Positions 7,096 through 15,376 of a DNA stretch of 22,051 bases are shown one piece after another; the stretch's first letter is position 1, and every line of letters starts with the position of its first letter. The stretch lies in the NCBI GenBank assembly GCA_012514255.1, contig JAAZAP010000089.1:1-22051 (forward strand), written 5' to 3'. The translations under genes were made by a program, and so were the position numbers. Below the pieces are notes generated by a model, which made no database searches, was not told the origin of the DNA, and saw only the letters and a program-made list of their open reading frames with translations. This stretch comes from Bacteroidales bacterium (GTDB lineage: Bacteria > Bacteroidota > Bacteroidia > Bacteroidales > VadinHA17).

Positions 7096-8559
7096 TTAAA
7101 CCTCGAGATGAACTTTAGTGGCCTGGGGATTAAGCACTTTTGTATTTCCTCCTATTGCCAGGTTCGGATCAAACGGAGTGTTTACCCTCCATGATCCACA
7201 GGTGAAGTCAGGTACATCTATGGAGGCTGACCTGTTTGCCACTGACCACTCGCTCAGTGGAGTGATCACACTCCAGAGGGCTGCATCATAAACATCCTGG
7301 TCAAGAGCCAGTCCGTTACGCAGACAGTCTATCAGGCGCCAGTCCATGATAAAATCCATTCCGCCGTGACCGCCGATTGCCCTGGCCATCTCTCCCACCC
7401 TCTTAACAATCTGCGGTGTGTACTGCTCTTCCAGGGCTTTCTGCTCCTCCGCAGACATCCATGAGTGGCCCAGTGCTATCCGGGCAGGTGACGGATATTT
7501 CTGTGCAAAGCCTCTGGTGCCGCTGATCAGGTGTATCCTGGAGTATGGCCTCGGGCTGGAGACATCATGCTGGATCATTATGCTCCTGCCGAGATTGGTC
7601 TTCACAAGCGTGGTGTTCATGTTTCCCCGGTATGTCTTCCCGGTGAAAGGAGCATAGAACGGATCCTCCCCGGCCAGTTGCTCCAGTTCCCTTCCCATGG
7701 CAAAATCATTCGATGAGAGTGAGGTAAGGTAATCCATCCTGTCACCCCTGTTTATGTTCATGATCTGGCAGACCGGTCCCAGACCGTGAGTAGGATAGAG
7801 ATTCCCGTTGCGAACATTTTCTTTCAGCCTCCACATGTCGGCATAGCCGTTCTTGTCATAGGTCCAGTCCCATCGCAGGTCATGTATATAGGCACCCTCA
7901 CCATGCACAATATCGCCAAAAAGTCCCTGGCGTGCCATGTTAAGTGTCAGCAGCTCAAAAAAGTCATAGCAGCAGTTTTCAAGCTGCATACAGTGTTTTT
8001 TGGTACGCTCAGAGGCCTCAACAAGCTGCCAGCATTCATCTATAGTCTTTGCCGCCGGGACTTCCAGCGCCACATGCTTTCCTGCCTCCATGGCATAGGT
8101 TGCCATTGGGGTATGCCACTCCCAGGGAGTGCATATGTAGACCAGGTCAATTCCCGGATCATCACACAGTCCCTTCCATGCCTCTTCGCTGCCGCTGAAT
8201 CTCCTGGCCTGGGGAAGTCCGAACCTGGAGAGAACGACCTGTACCTTATCAACCCGGTCATGATACTTGTCACACAATGCGACTATTTCCACACCCTCTA
8301 TATGTGCCATCCTTTCAACCGCGCCGGGTCCTCTCATCCCCAGGCCTATAAAACCTATCCGAACCTTTTCAAGCGGGAGTGCGGCATAACCTGACATGTT
8401 GAATATCTGGGTGTGAACTGTTTCTGCAGCCTTCCTTACAGCGGCCATTGCTTCTTCACTCTTCTCATTGCGGGAGCACGAAGTCACCGCCTGGGCAGTA
8501 ATGGCACCGGCTCCTGCTACTGCAGCAGTACGGAGAAAATTCCTGCGATTGGTTTTCAT
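7096..8559 (-). CDS. Tat-exported GH109-type NAD-dependent glycosidase (Gfo/Idh/MocA fold)
   Basis: 487 aa. The N-terminus is a Tat signal (TNRRNFLRTAAVAGAG, 3-18) followed by a lipobox-like V25-T-S-C28, so it is probably exported folded and lipid-anchored. A Rossmann motif IGFIGLGMRG (68-77) binds NAD. It closely follows the layout of characterised GH109 alpha-N-acetylgalactosaminidase: CTPWEWH (143-149), QLEN (192-195), YPTHGLGP (255-262, holding active-site Tyr and His) and GHGGMD (397-402). Such enzymes hydrolyse by an oxidation-elimination-addition-reduction cycle with tightly bound NAD. It would act on envelope or host-type glycans in the periplasm. It lies alone, 181 bp after a DUF6132 gene and 81 bp before the Ehr operon. 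Exact sugar specificity is uncertain; other GH109-like Gfo/Idh/MocA proteins have different substrates. Confidence 0.85.
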   Translation of the reverse strand: MKTNRRNFLRTAAVAGAGAITAQAVTSCSRNEKSEEAMAAVRKAAETVHTQIFNMSGYAALPLEKVRIGFIGLGMRGPGAVERMAHIEGVEIVALCDKYHDRVDKVQVVLSRFGLPQARRFSGSEEAWKGLCDDPGIDLVYICTPWEWHTPMATYAMEAGKHVALEVPAAKTIDECWQLVEASERTKKHCMQLENCCYDFFELLTLNMARQGLFGDIVHGEGAYIHDLRWDWTYDKNGYADMWRLKENVRNGNLYPTHGLGPVCQIMNINRGDRMDYLTSLSSNDFAMGRELEQLAGEDPFYAPFTGKTYRGNMNTTLVKTNLGRSIMIQHDVSSPRPYSRIHLISGTRGFAQKYPSPARIALGHSWMSAEEQKALEEQYTPQIVKRVGEMARAIGGHGGMDFIMDWRLIDCLRNGLALDQDVYDAALWSVITPLSEWSVANRSASIDVPDFTCGSWRVNTPFDPNLAIGGNTKVLNPQATKVHLEV

Positions 8560-8740
8560 TGGTATGGGTTGGTTTTAATATGTATTATGTATGCAATATA
8601 CAAACTTCCCGGGTACAACAGGCTGCTTGCTCCGTGGTCCATTACGGAAGCCGTAATCTCGTGCACTACTTTGCCAGCATAACCGAGTCGACGTCGGGTA
8701 AAGCCTGGCAGACCCGGCTATTTTTAAGACACCGGCAGGT

Positions 8741-8974
8741 TCAGTTATCTTCAGTCTCTGTTGGTTTCTTCTTTTTCCGAATGATATCTCCTGCCACCGA
8801 TCCTGCCAGGTAGCCCAGAACGGCACCCCATGGCACCATCAGGTACCAGTTAGACTTGATGGCACATGTACCTGAACGGCATCCCACATATTTCCAGTAA
8901 ATGAATCCTCCCACAGCACCTAAAAATGTACCAATGATCTCAGGAAGGAATTTTCTAAGTATAGTTCTATTCAT
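8741..8974 (-). CDS. DUF6132-like small membrane protein
   Basis: 77 aa with two hydrophobic segments (~12-30 and ~44-63) and a basic then acidic tail (KKKKPTETED). Between the helices lies the motif VGCRSGTCAIKSN, with Cys32 and Cys37, which I recognise from the DUF6132 family of small Bacteroidota membrane proteins; function is unknown. The cysteine pair could form a disulfide or bind a metal or sulfur species, but this is inference. Its ATG overlaps the TGA of the upstream glycosyltransferase gene by four bases (ATGA), so translation is coupled, although a functional link is not obvious. Confidence 0.7.
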   Translation of the reverse strand: MNRTILRKFLPEIIGTFLGAVGGFIYWKYVGCRSGTCAIKSNWYLMVPWGAVLGYLAGSVAGDIIRKKKKPTETEDN

Positions 8975-10101
8975 CTATTTGATTTTGACTTTATAATACT
9001 TCTGACAAGCTCTTGTTCTCTTACCTTCTCCCTCTCCCAGTGAAGTTCCCTCCGTGCTTCAACGGCATTCTGCTTCAGCGATGAAAGCAGTCGGGGGTCA
9101 TCAGCCAGCAGTTGAAGCTGACGGGCTATGACCTCAGGTGTCACCGCCTCAAGTACTTTTCCACAGCCATACTTTTCAACCAGGGCTGCCACTTCGGGCA
9201 ATGGTGATACCAATGCCGGTATTCCGGCGGCAATGTAGTCAAAAAACTTGTTGGGCAGACTGTAGCGCTGGTTGACACATGTGTCGGTATCGAGAGACAG
9301 GCCGGCATCACAGCACATCGTATAGCGCATCATCTCTTCCCATGGCATCCTGGGAAGGAAGTTGATACGGCTGCCAGCTGGTGATAAGGAGGCATCCCTG
9401 CGTATCCTTTCAATAATATCACCGGTACCCACCACAAGCAATCGCACACGCTCAGTCAAATTCATCGCGGCAAGCAATTGTCCGGCTCCCCTGCCCTCAT
9501 TCAGGCCCGAGCCCTGCATGATCACCAGTAAATCTTCCTTCGACGCTCCCAGTTCACCTCTGTCATGTGGCAGCAGGTGAGTGATATCAGGAGAAACATT
9601 CCTGATCACGAGCGGGTCGACTCCATATTCTCGCCTGTAAAGCTCCCCAATGGAGTTGCTCACCGTGATCATATGATCTGCCCGTGGCACAACAATCCTT
9701 TCTGCACTCTTCCAGAGAAAGTGTTTGAAAGGTCTTTCCTGTAATCCGTACTGTCCGGTGAAATACTCATGCGAATCATAGATCAGGATAGCGCCTGATA
9801 ACCGGGAAACAAGATAACAGGGAACCAGCGTATCAAGGTCTGATGCCACTATAATCCCATAACCCCTGAAAAGAAGCCTGAAAAAAAGAAAGAAATTAAA
9901 GGTGAGATACATTAAAGGCCCTTTCCTGAACGGGACCCTCAGGGTGGTTGTTCTTACGCGGGGAATAGTGACCGGGAGGGTGGTACCCGAGTACCGGCCT
10001 ACAACCATTGTATCAAGTCCTTCCTCAGCCATGAGCATTGCCAGCTTCCTGACCCTCATGTCAGTTGCCAGATCACTTATTACAGCAATTACTGCTTTCA
10101 T
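8971..10101 (-). CDS. Family 4 (GT-B) glycosyltransferase
   Basis: 376 aa from the ATG at 10101. A longer reading exists only through a TTG at 10119, which I reject because the domain begins at MKAVIAVISDLATDMRV. The N-terminal Rossmann half contains IYDSHEYFTGQYG, typical of GT4 acceptor domains. The C-terminal half carries LLVVGTGD, then NKFFDYIAAGIPALVSPLPE, the donor-binding region with the GT4 glutamate. It probably transfers a sugar from a nucleotide donor to a surface polysaccharide or lipid carrier at the inner face of the cytoplasmic membrane. It is divergent from a second glycosyltransferase and coupled to the DUF6132 gene. Donor and acceptor are unknown. A weak -7-like TATCTTTC lies at 10152-10159 on the minus strand. 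Confidence 0.85.
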   Translation of the reverse strand: MKAVIAVISDLATDMRVRKLAMLMAEEGLDTMVVGRYSGTTLPVTIPRVRTTTLRVPFRKGPLMYLTFNFFLFFRLLFRGYGIIVASDLDTLVPCYLVSRLSGAILIYDSHEYFTGQYGLQERPFKHFLWKSAERIVVPRADHMITVSNSIGELYRREYGVDPLVIRNVSPDITHLLPHDRGELGASKEDLLVIMQGSGLNEGRGAGQLLAAMNLTERVRLLVVGTGDIIERIRRDASLSPAGSRINFLPRMPWEEMMRYTMCCDAGLSLDTDTCVNQRYSLPNKFFDYIAAGIPALVSPLPEVAALVEKYGCGKVLEAVTPEVIARQLQLLADDPRLLSSLKQNAVEARRELHWEREKVREQELVRSIIKSKSNR

Positions 10102-10177
10102 TCCGTTACTGCGAGGCAACCTGAAGAACTGCTCAGTTTACCATGAGGGTTGAAAGATACGAAAGAATTATTTTAGC

Positions 10178-10185
10178 TATGTTTG
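10178..10185 (+). promoter_or_regulatory. -7 promoter box that decides the next gene's start
   Basis: TATGTTTG is an exact match to the Bacteroidota -7 consensus TAnnTTTG. It ends one base before an in-frame ATG at 10187, so transcription would begin after that codon. The usable start is then the ATG at 10205. A TTG at 10150-10152 could be the -33 element, but the 25-base spacing is longer than usual. Confidence 0.5.
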
Positions 10186-10204
10186 CATGTTGTTATTACG
10201 CTTC

Positions 10205-11353
10205 ATGGACAAATCTCCGGTTAAACACAAGGTACATCTTGTCAGTTTCAACATACCCTACCCGCCTGATTACGGAGGCATCATGGATGTCTTTTACAAG
10301 ATCACAACTCTGAAAAAAGAGGGAATCGGTGTGATTCTGCACTGCTTCGGTTACGGCAGAGGCCGATCACGCACTCTTGAAAGGGAGTGTCTCAGGGTAC
10401 ATTATTACCGGCGTGAGCTCAACCTGTTCCATCTCTTCCGCAAGGAACCATTCATAGTACTGTCACGAAAGAACGAGCTGCTCCTTAAAAACCTGCTGGA
10501 GGACAGTCACCCTATTATTTTCGAAGGACTTCACACAACTCACTTTCTTGATAATCCCGCATTGGCTGACCGGATAAAGATGGTCAGGACGCACAACATT
10601 GAGCATGTGTACTACAGGAACCTGGCATTGAATGAAACCAATTTTTTCAGGAAGTATTATTTCAATTCCGAAGCCAGGAAGCTTGAGCGATATGAATCAA
10701 AGCTTGCAAATGCCACAAGATTGTTATCCATCTCTCCCGGTGACACCGAATACTTCAGCAGCAGGTATGGCAATGCGGTCTTTGTGGGGCCGTTTCATCC
10801 GGGTGACGGGTGTTGTTCCACTCCCGGAATGGGTGAATATGTCCTGATGCATGGTGATTTTTCCACTGCGGAGAATAATATAGCAGCAATTCGTATTCTC
10901 AGTGAGGTTGCTCCGCAATGGAAATACAAAACCATACTGGCCGGCAAGAGACCTTCGGCTGAGCTTATCAAAACAGCATCTGCCCTGAGGCACGCAAGGC
11001 TTGTTCCCAACCCGTCAATGAATCAGATGAAAGAGCTGATAGCAAACGCTCAGGTATGCCTGCTCAATGCATCGCAACCCACAGGTATGAAGCTTAAGCT
11101 TATCAATGCCCTCTGTTTGGGGCGGCATGTGATTGCTTCACCGGAGGTCGTTTCAGGGACCAGCCTTGAGAGCCTTTGCAATATAGCACAATCGACTGAA
11201 GAGTGGATCAGTCTCACCAAAAGACTGATGAAGGAGGAGTTCACTGAAGAGATGAGGCAGGAACGCACCCGGCGTCTGCATCTGGTGGCCGATAACTCCG
11301 TCAATGCAAAAAGGATTATTGAAGCAATGAACCATTCAGTCCAGGCGACCTGA
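10205..11353 (+). CDS. GT4-like glycosyltransferase
   Basis: 382 aa from the ATG at 10205. An earlier in-frame ATG at 10187 adds six residues but abuts the promoter box. The N-terminal half begins KVHLVSFNIPYPPDYGGI, a typical GT-B opening in which the glycine-rich loop contacts the acceptor or donor phosphate. VRTHNIEHVYYRNLA is characteristic of Bacteroidota sugar transferases of this type. The C-terminal half has GDFSTAENN and TGMKLKLINALCLGRHVIAS, where the LKLINAL..G pattern resembles the GT4 donor site. The EX7E-type glutamate pair is not obvious. Cytoplasmic, probably in surface glycan assembly alongside the divergent glycosyltransferase. The specific reaction cannot be predicted. Confidence 0.75.
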   Translation: MDKSPVKHKVHLVSFNIPYPPDYGGIMDVFYKITTLKKEGIGVILHCFGYGRGRSRTLERECLRVHYYRRELNLFHLFRKEPFIVLSRKNELLLKNLLEDSHPIIFEGLHTTHFLDNPALADRIKMVRTHNIEHVYYRNLALNETNFFRKYYFNSEARKLERYESKLANATRLLSISPGDTEYFSSRYGNAVFVGPFHPGDGCCSTPGMGEYVLMHGDFSTAENNIAAIRILSEVAPQWKYKTILAGKRPSAELIKTASALRHARLVPNPSMNQMKELIANAQVCLLNASQPTGMKLKLINALCLGRHVIASPEVVSGTSLESLCNIAQSTEEWISLTKRLMKEEFTEEMRQERTRRLHLVADNSVNAKRIIEAMNHSVQAT

Positions 11354-11413
11354 CCAGGAAATTTTACTTACACATGCAGGCAACAACATGGGCCATGATG
11401 GCTTAATAATATC

Positions 11414-12439
11414 CTACTGGTATATTCGTCTCCTGTTCAGTTCCCTGCGGTATGAAGCAGCATACCTGTTATGCTCGGCGAGAGTGCGCGAGAAGTGATG
11501 ATACCCTGAACCGTCAAATCTGGCAACGAAGAAGAGGTATTCATGGCGTTCAGCCTTAAGGACTGCCTCAATTCCACTTCGGGACGGACAGCGTATCGGT
11601 CCTGGTGGCAGTCCCGGATGCATGTACGTATTGTAGGGCGAATCAATCTCCAGGTGTTTGTTGAGTATCCTGCGCAATGAGAAATCATTCACCGCAAACT
11701 TGACTGTAGGGTCAGCCTGCAGGGGCATGCCCTGGCGGAGCCTGTTTATGTAAACACCGGCGATACGTGGTTTCTCATCCTCCCTTGAAGCCTCTTCATC
11801 CACAATTGATGCAAGAACGGATACTTCCATGGGACTGAGACCATGCTCCTCTGCCATAGCCTTCCGCTCTTCGGTCCAGTAGTCACGGTACTCCCGCAAC
11901 ATTCGGCGGTAGAAACCGCGTGCATCTTCAGACCAGTAGAGTTGATAGGTATCGGGAATAAACACGGAGATCAGTGTCCTGACGTCAAACCCGTCGTCAG
12001 CATAGTTGGTTTCGTCAGCGAAGAATGCCGACAATGATACCGAATCAGCCTCAATCTGCCCGCCTACTCTTCCTGCAAGCTCCTCAAGTGTCCGGATGTT
12101 GTTAAAGGTAACAATGACAGGCGACTGTCTTCCGGAACGTAACAGATTGACCATATTGTTATTGCTCATTCCGGGCTCAATTATATATGACCCTGGCTTT
12201 ACACTGCGCCCGAAAGATTTTAGTTGTGAGGTTATTATAAAACTGTTTCTGCTCCGTAATATTCCTGCACTCTCAAGGGTATCAACAAGGGCGTTGAAAT
12301 CGGATCCTGAAGGAACAAATATCCTCACCGGCTCATGAGTCCTCACATTCTGCCTGAGGACAATTGCCCAGAGAGCAACCGTCATAACAAAACCTGCAAA
12401 AAGGACTATATAGAATAATGTAAGGAGAAGTCTCTTCAT
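11414..12439 (-). CDS. mltG: Endolytic murein transglycosylase MltG (YceG-like)
   Basis: 341 aa. One N-terminal membrane helix (~5-27) anchors a periplasmic catalytic domain. Residues ~37-85 resemble the LysM-like subdomain (IFVPSGSDFNALVDTLESAG). The catalytic region has LASIVDEEAS (209-218), which carries the family's catalytic glutamate, then GVYINRLRQGMPLQADPTV (228-246) and SPYNTYMHPGLPPGPIRCPS (267-286), all hallmarks of MltG. The enzyme cleaves nascent glycan strands and ends their elongation. Length is normal. It starts 11 bp after the cardiolipin synthase gene in the same orientation, so the two form an envelope operon, and it converges on a glycosyltransferase with 60 bp between them and no clear terminator. 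Confidence 0.93.
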   Translation of the reverse strand: MKRLLLTLFYIVLFAGFVMTVALWAIVLRQNVRTHEPVRIFVPSGSDFNALVDTLESAGILRSRNSFIITSQLKSFGRSVKPGSYIIEPGMSNNNMVNLLRSGRQSPVIVTFNNIRTLEELAGRVGGQIEADSVSLSAFFADETNYADDGFDVRTLISVFIPDTYQLYWSEDARGFYRRMLREYRDYWTEERKAMAEEHGLSPMEVSVLASIVDEEASREDEKPRIAGVYINRLRQGMPLQADPTVKFAVNDFSLRRILNKHLEIDSPYNTYMHPGLPPGPIRCPSRSGIEAVLKAERHEYLFFVARFDGSGYHHFSRTLAEHNRYAASYRRELNRRRIYQ

Positions 12440-12450
12440 AGTGTTCTGAT

Positions 12451-13917
12451 TTAATATAGCGGACCGAATATCCGTGCAACCGACTCCTTATATCTCTGCC
12501 GTCTTGAGCGTAGTATCCACTCCTCCATCCTGACTTCCTCACAGTTATTAAGATCCTCGGCAAAGAGCACTCCCAGGCGAAGGGCAAAATCCTCGTCATA
12601 GATGAGAGCCGTCACCTCAAAATCGAGGTCAAAACTGCGAACATCCACATTGGGTGAGCCTACAGAAGAGAAAATATGGTCTACCAGAAGGTATTTTGAA
12701 TGGATAAATCCGTTTCTGTAAAGGAATATCCTGACCCCTGCTTCAAGTAGTTCGTATATGTATGACCGTGTATTCCAGTTGGCAATGATTGAATCGGTAT
12801 ACTCCGGGAAGATCATTCTTACATCAACTCCACTCAGGGCGGCTGTTTTCAGGGCTGCCAGCAGGCTCTCGTCAGGGCTGAAATAGGGTGAGGTGAGATA
12901 GATTGAAGTTTTTGCCGTGGCAATAGCTGAAAAATAAACCTGCATTATGGTTGCCCAGTCAGTGTCCGGGCCGCTGGATGCAACCTGCACCAGGCAACGG
13001 TGACCGGTGAGCGACACATGTTCCATTGAGCCATCCGGAGGTAACTCCTCCCCGCTGATAAAGTCCCAGTCGGCAATGAATACCCTGTCAAGGGCTGCCA
13101 CTGCCTCCCCCTCAAGCCTGAGGTGCGTATCAATCCAGGGCCCGAGGTCTGGCAGGCCATGCAGATACTTGTCTGCTATATTCAGCCCGCCAACAAATCC
13201 CACCTTACCGTCAACCACCAGTATCTTGCGGTGATTACGGTAGTTGATCTTGCTGGAGAAGCTCGGGAAGCGGACAGGATGGAAGGTGTATATCTCCACA
13301 CCTGATTCACGCATCCTCCTGATATAGGGCTTCCGTATGTTCCAGCTACCAACATCGTCATAGATAACCCTTACCTGTACTCCTTCCTTCGCCTTGCGCA
13401 TCATCAGTTCACTGAATTCCATGCCCAGGGTATCAGGCTCAAACCGGTAAAACTCAAGGTGGATGAACCGGGTGGCCGATGCAATGGCATCAAGCATGGC
13501 AGGGAAGGTCTGCTGACCGTTGACAAGCAGGTCAATCCTGTTGTCAAGGGTTAAGATTGACCTGTTGTTCCGGAGCATGAGACGGATCAGATGCTCCTTG
13601 GACCTGACCGCTTCACTGTCATCTGAAAGGATATCGGAGAGCAGTGCCAGCTGACGATCAGCATTATCAGCCAGCCTGGCCCTGTCTGCCATGCTCTTGC
13701 GGCTGTAGATACGCTGCTTGCGGTAGTTCCTGCCGAAGAAGAAGTAGATTATCACGCCAACAACGGGAACAAAAAGGATCACCAGAAGCCAGGAGAGGGT
13801 CTTTACGGGATTCCTGTTCTCGAAGACAATCATCAGACAGATGGCGAAGACGGATACCAGGTAAATTACCGTAAGTATGTTCTTCAAAATGATTATAGTA
13901 TTACCTGCCAGAATCAT
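12451..13917 (-). CDS. cls: Cardiolipin synthase (phospholipase D family)
   Basis: 488 aa from the ATG at 13917, which has GGAG five bases upstream. A GTG at 13932 would add five residues and is less well placed. Two N-terminal membrane helices (~6-30 and ~41-62) are followed by two phospholipase D domains. HKD motif 1 is NHRKILVVDG with His229, Lys231 and Asp236; motif 2 is IHSKYLLVDH with His406, Lys408 and Asp413. SVGSPNVDVRSFDLDFEV follows, as in ClsA-type enzymes. It joins two phosphatidylglycerol molecules, or a related pair, into cardiolipin at the cytoplasmic membrane. Both catalytic sites are intact and the length is typical. A -7-like box TATATTTA lies at 13942-13949 on the minus strand, inside the poly-T tail of the preceding terminator. 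Confidence 0.92.
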   Translation of the reverse strand: MILAGNTIIILKNILTVIYLVSVFAICLMIVFENRNPVKTLSWLLVILFVPVVGVIIYFFFGRNYRKQRIYSRKSMADRARLADNADRQLALLSDILSDDSEAVRSKEHLIRLMLRNNRSILTLDNRIDLLVNGQQTFPAMLDAIASATRFIHLEFYRFEPDTLGMEFSELMMRKAKEGVQVRVIYDDVGSWNIRKPYIRRMRESGVEIYTFHPVRFPSFSSKINYRNHRKILVVDGKVGFVGGLNIADKYLHGLPDLGPWIDTHLRLEGEAVAALDRVFIADWDFISGEELPPDGSMEHVSLTGHRCLVQVASSGPDTDWATIMQVYFSAIATAKTSIYLTSPYFSPDESLLAALKTAALSGVDVRMIFPEYTDSIIANWNTRSYIYELLEAGVRIFLYRNGFIHSKYLLVDHIFSSVGSPNVDVRSFDLDFEVTALIYDEDFALRLGVLFAEDLNNCEEVRMEEWILRSRRQRYKESVARIFGPLY

Positions 13918-13948
13918 GTGTGCTCCGTTCACTTCCTTCCGTAAATAT

Positions 13949-13981
13949 AAAAAAAACTCTTCCGGAAAAAGCGGAAGAGTT
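13949..13981 (-). terminator. Intrinsic terminator of the beta-barrel gene
   Basis: Read on the minus strand this is a perfect 10-bp stem, AACTCTTCCG paired with CGGAAGAGTT, with a 7-base loop and an immediate run of Ts (A8 on the plus strand at 13949-13956). It starts 20 bp after the stop codon at 14001 and separates that gene from cls. Confidence 0.9.
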
Positions 13982-14000
13982 CTCTGTGATGTCTGATAGA

Positions 14001-14618
14001 TCAGAACATAAGCCCCACGTGTACAAGTATAGCTCCTGTCCTGTCGTCAAGATTGAATGTCTGGTCGCCAATCTCTATCTCATCTCCGAACTGGTTCAGG
14101 TTACCCTCATATCTCAGGTCAAAGGTGAGCTTTTTGAACAGATCAAAACCTATGCCTGCCTGGTAACCAAAGGTAGCCCTCTTATATGTGGCGCCCTCGA
14201 TAACTTCTTTCGGATCAGTGATCATGACTGATGCAGCCGGACCGGCATTCAGTCTCAGGGGCCCTACCTTTACTCCCAGCAGGACCGGGATATTGAGCTT
14301 GTTGAACTTCTGATTGTAGATTTCAGCTGCACCTCCTGTCTCCACATCCTCATAGGTTACAGAGTTGGTAGCCGTGGCAAGAAGAAGTTCCGGCTGGATA
14401 TAAAAACCTGAAAAGGAAGCTCTCATGAACACACCTCCCTGGAATCCCCACTCAGCATCCTTGGCATTCTGAAGAATCACATTGAAGTTTGTACCCTGAA
14501 AGGTCTGATCGGTAAAAGTAAAATCAGTGCTTGCTCCTGCCTTTATCCCGAATTTCACCTGGGAAAAGAGCGGAGCCGCCAGTACCAGCGCAAGAATGAT
14601 GACAATGAACTTTTTCAT
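14001..14618 (-). CDS. Outer-membrane beta-barrel protein (porin-like, 8-strand type)
   Basis: 205 aa. Signal peptide MKKFIVIILALVLAAPLFSQ (1-20, cleavage probably near Gln20), then VKFGIKAGASTDFTF, the usual opening of small OmpA/OmpW-like Bacteroidota barrels. Alternating aromatic/hydrophobic strands follow (FSGFYIQPELLLA, VGPLRLNAGPAASVMI, ATFGYQAGIGFDL, LTFDLRYEGNL). It ends AILVHVGLMF with the terminal Phe expected by the BAM machinery. It probably lies in the outer membrane; no specific solute or function can be named. It has its own strong terminator. The 96-bp region before it has a 6-bp inverted repeat, AGAACA/TGTTCT (14639-14658), with an 8-base spacer. Confidence 0.82.
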   Translation of the reverse strand: MKKFIVIILALVLAAPLFSQVKFGIKAGASTDFTFTDQTFQGTNFNVILQNAKDAEWGFQGGVFMRASFSGFYIQPELLLATATNSVTYEDVETGGAAEIYNQKFNKLNIPVLLGVKVGPLRLNAGPAASVMITDPKEVIEGATYKRATFGYQAGIGFDLFKKLTFDLRYEGNLNQFGDEIEIGDQTFNLDDRTGAILVHVGLMF

Positions 14619-14714
14619 TTCTTTCAGTTTTAGTTAATAGAACAGTAGTTGTTGTTCTGATTAACGCAATAAGTGGGCCAAAGGTTGCAGAGAACAGGGT
14701 GAAAGATGCTCTTT

Positions 14715-15248
14715 TTACTGCTTTTTCCCGAGCTCGGTGAAGATTATTTCCTTCATTTGATCAAACTCCTCACGTTCGAAGAGGCGAGTCAGAAAGATTA
14801 TCTTTCCATTGCGGTCAATGATTACATTGCGGGTTACCCCTGCCTGTTTCTGGGCATATAAGCCGAATATCCCCGCCCCGGGGTCAAGCGCCAGGGGATA
14901 TGTTATTTTCATGTCAGAAGCAAACTTACTGACCGTTGCCAGTGGCTCATCACGATCAATCCCAATGACAGCCAGCCCCTCTTTCTTGCCGGGAAGCCAT
15001 ATTTCCTTCTCGATGAAAGGCATCTCCTTACGGCATACGCTGCACCAGCTGGCAGTGAACTGCAACATCACCACATTACCCCGCAGTTCCGAGAGCCTGT
15101 AACTCTTGCCTCCCGCCTCATTGATGGTGAAGTCAGGTGCTGTATCACCCACCTTTACCAGGTAGTTGTGTTCATAAACCTGCTGCCCATTCAGCAAAGC
15201 AGTAAGGAATGACATCATTAAGCCCGTGATCAACCGGTATTTCTTCAT
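14715..15248 (-). CDS. TlpA-like thioredoxin-fold protein
   Basis: 177 aa. An N-terminal signal sequence (~1-22) directs it to the periplasm or envelope. The thioredoxin/AhpC-TSA fold starts at VGDTAPDFTINEAGGK. FTASWCSVC (64-72) gives the redox pair Cys69-x2-Cys72, and IGIDRDE and VIIDRNGKIIF mark later strands. TlpA/ResA relatives reduce periplasmic disulfides, for example in cytochrome c maturation or repair. The cis-proline loop usually seen before the IID strand reads GVTRNVIID, with Thr at the Pro position, as in peroxiredoxin-like proteins. It may thus be a distinct TlpA subfamily. A good -7 promoter box lies just upstream. Confidence 0.82.
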   Translation of the reverse strand: MKKYRLITGLMMSFLTALLNGQQVYEHNYLVKVGDTAPDFTINEAGGKSYRLSELRGNVVMLQFTASWCSVCRKEMPFIEKEIWLPGKKEGLAVIGIDRDEPLATVSKFASDMKITYPLALDPGAGIFGLYAQKQAGVTRNVIIDRNGKIIFLTRLFEREEFDQMKEIIFTELGKKQ

Positions 15249-15267
15249 TGCTAACTCAATTAAGCCC

Positions 15268-15275
15268 CAAACTTA
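15268..15275 (-). promoter_or_regulatory. -7 promoter box for the TlpA-like gene
   Basis: TAAGTTTG on the minus strand matches TAnnTTTG exactly and lies 19 bp upstream of the ATG at 15248, giving a leader of roughly a dozen bases. No clean TTTG is seen at the -33 position. Confidence 0.45.
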
Positions 15276-15376
15276 CAAAAAGCGGTTTATAAAACTTATA
15301 TGCGATATATCATACTGATTCAACGGTACGGCAGTGCTGATCTTTGCCGCCACTCCTGGAATACTCCTGCTGATGT

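Noticed and set aside
8560..8740. Hairpins in the 181-bp gap, ATTACGG/CCGTAAT (near 8641-8657) and a CGGGT/ACCCG stem with a short T run
   Set aside because: The first has no T tract; the second is weak and lies on the plus strand, where no upstream gene needs a terminator. No gene or RNA was seen in this gap.
10187..10204. Upstream ATG extending the plus-strand glycosyltransferase by six codons
   Set aside because: It abuts an exact -7 promoter box, so it would not be transcribed, and the domain begins after the second ATG.
10205..11353. Part of a large capsule or O-antigen locus
   Set aside because: Only two glycosyltransferases are present, without flippase, polymerase or nucleotide-sugar genes nearby.
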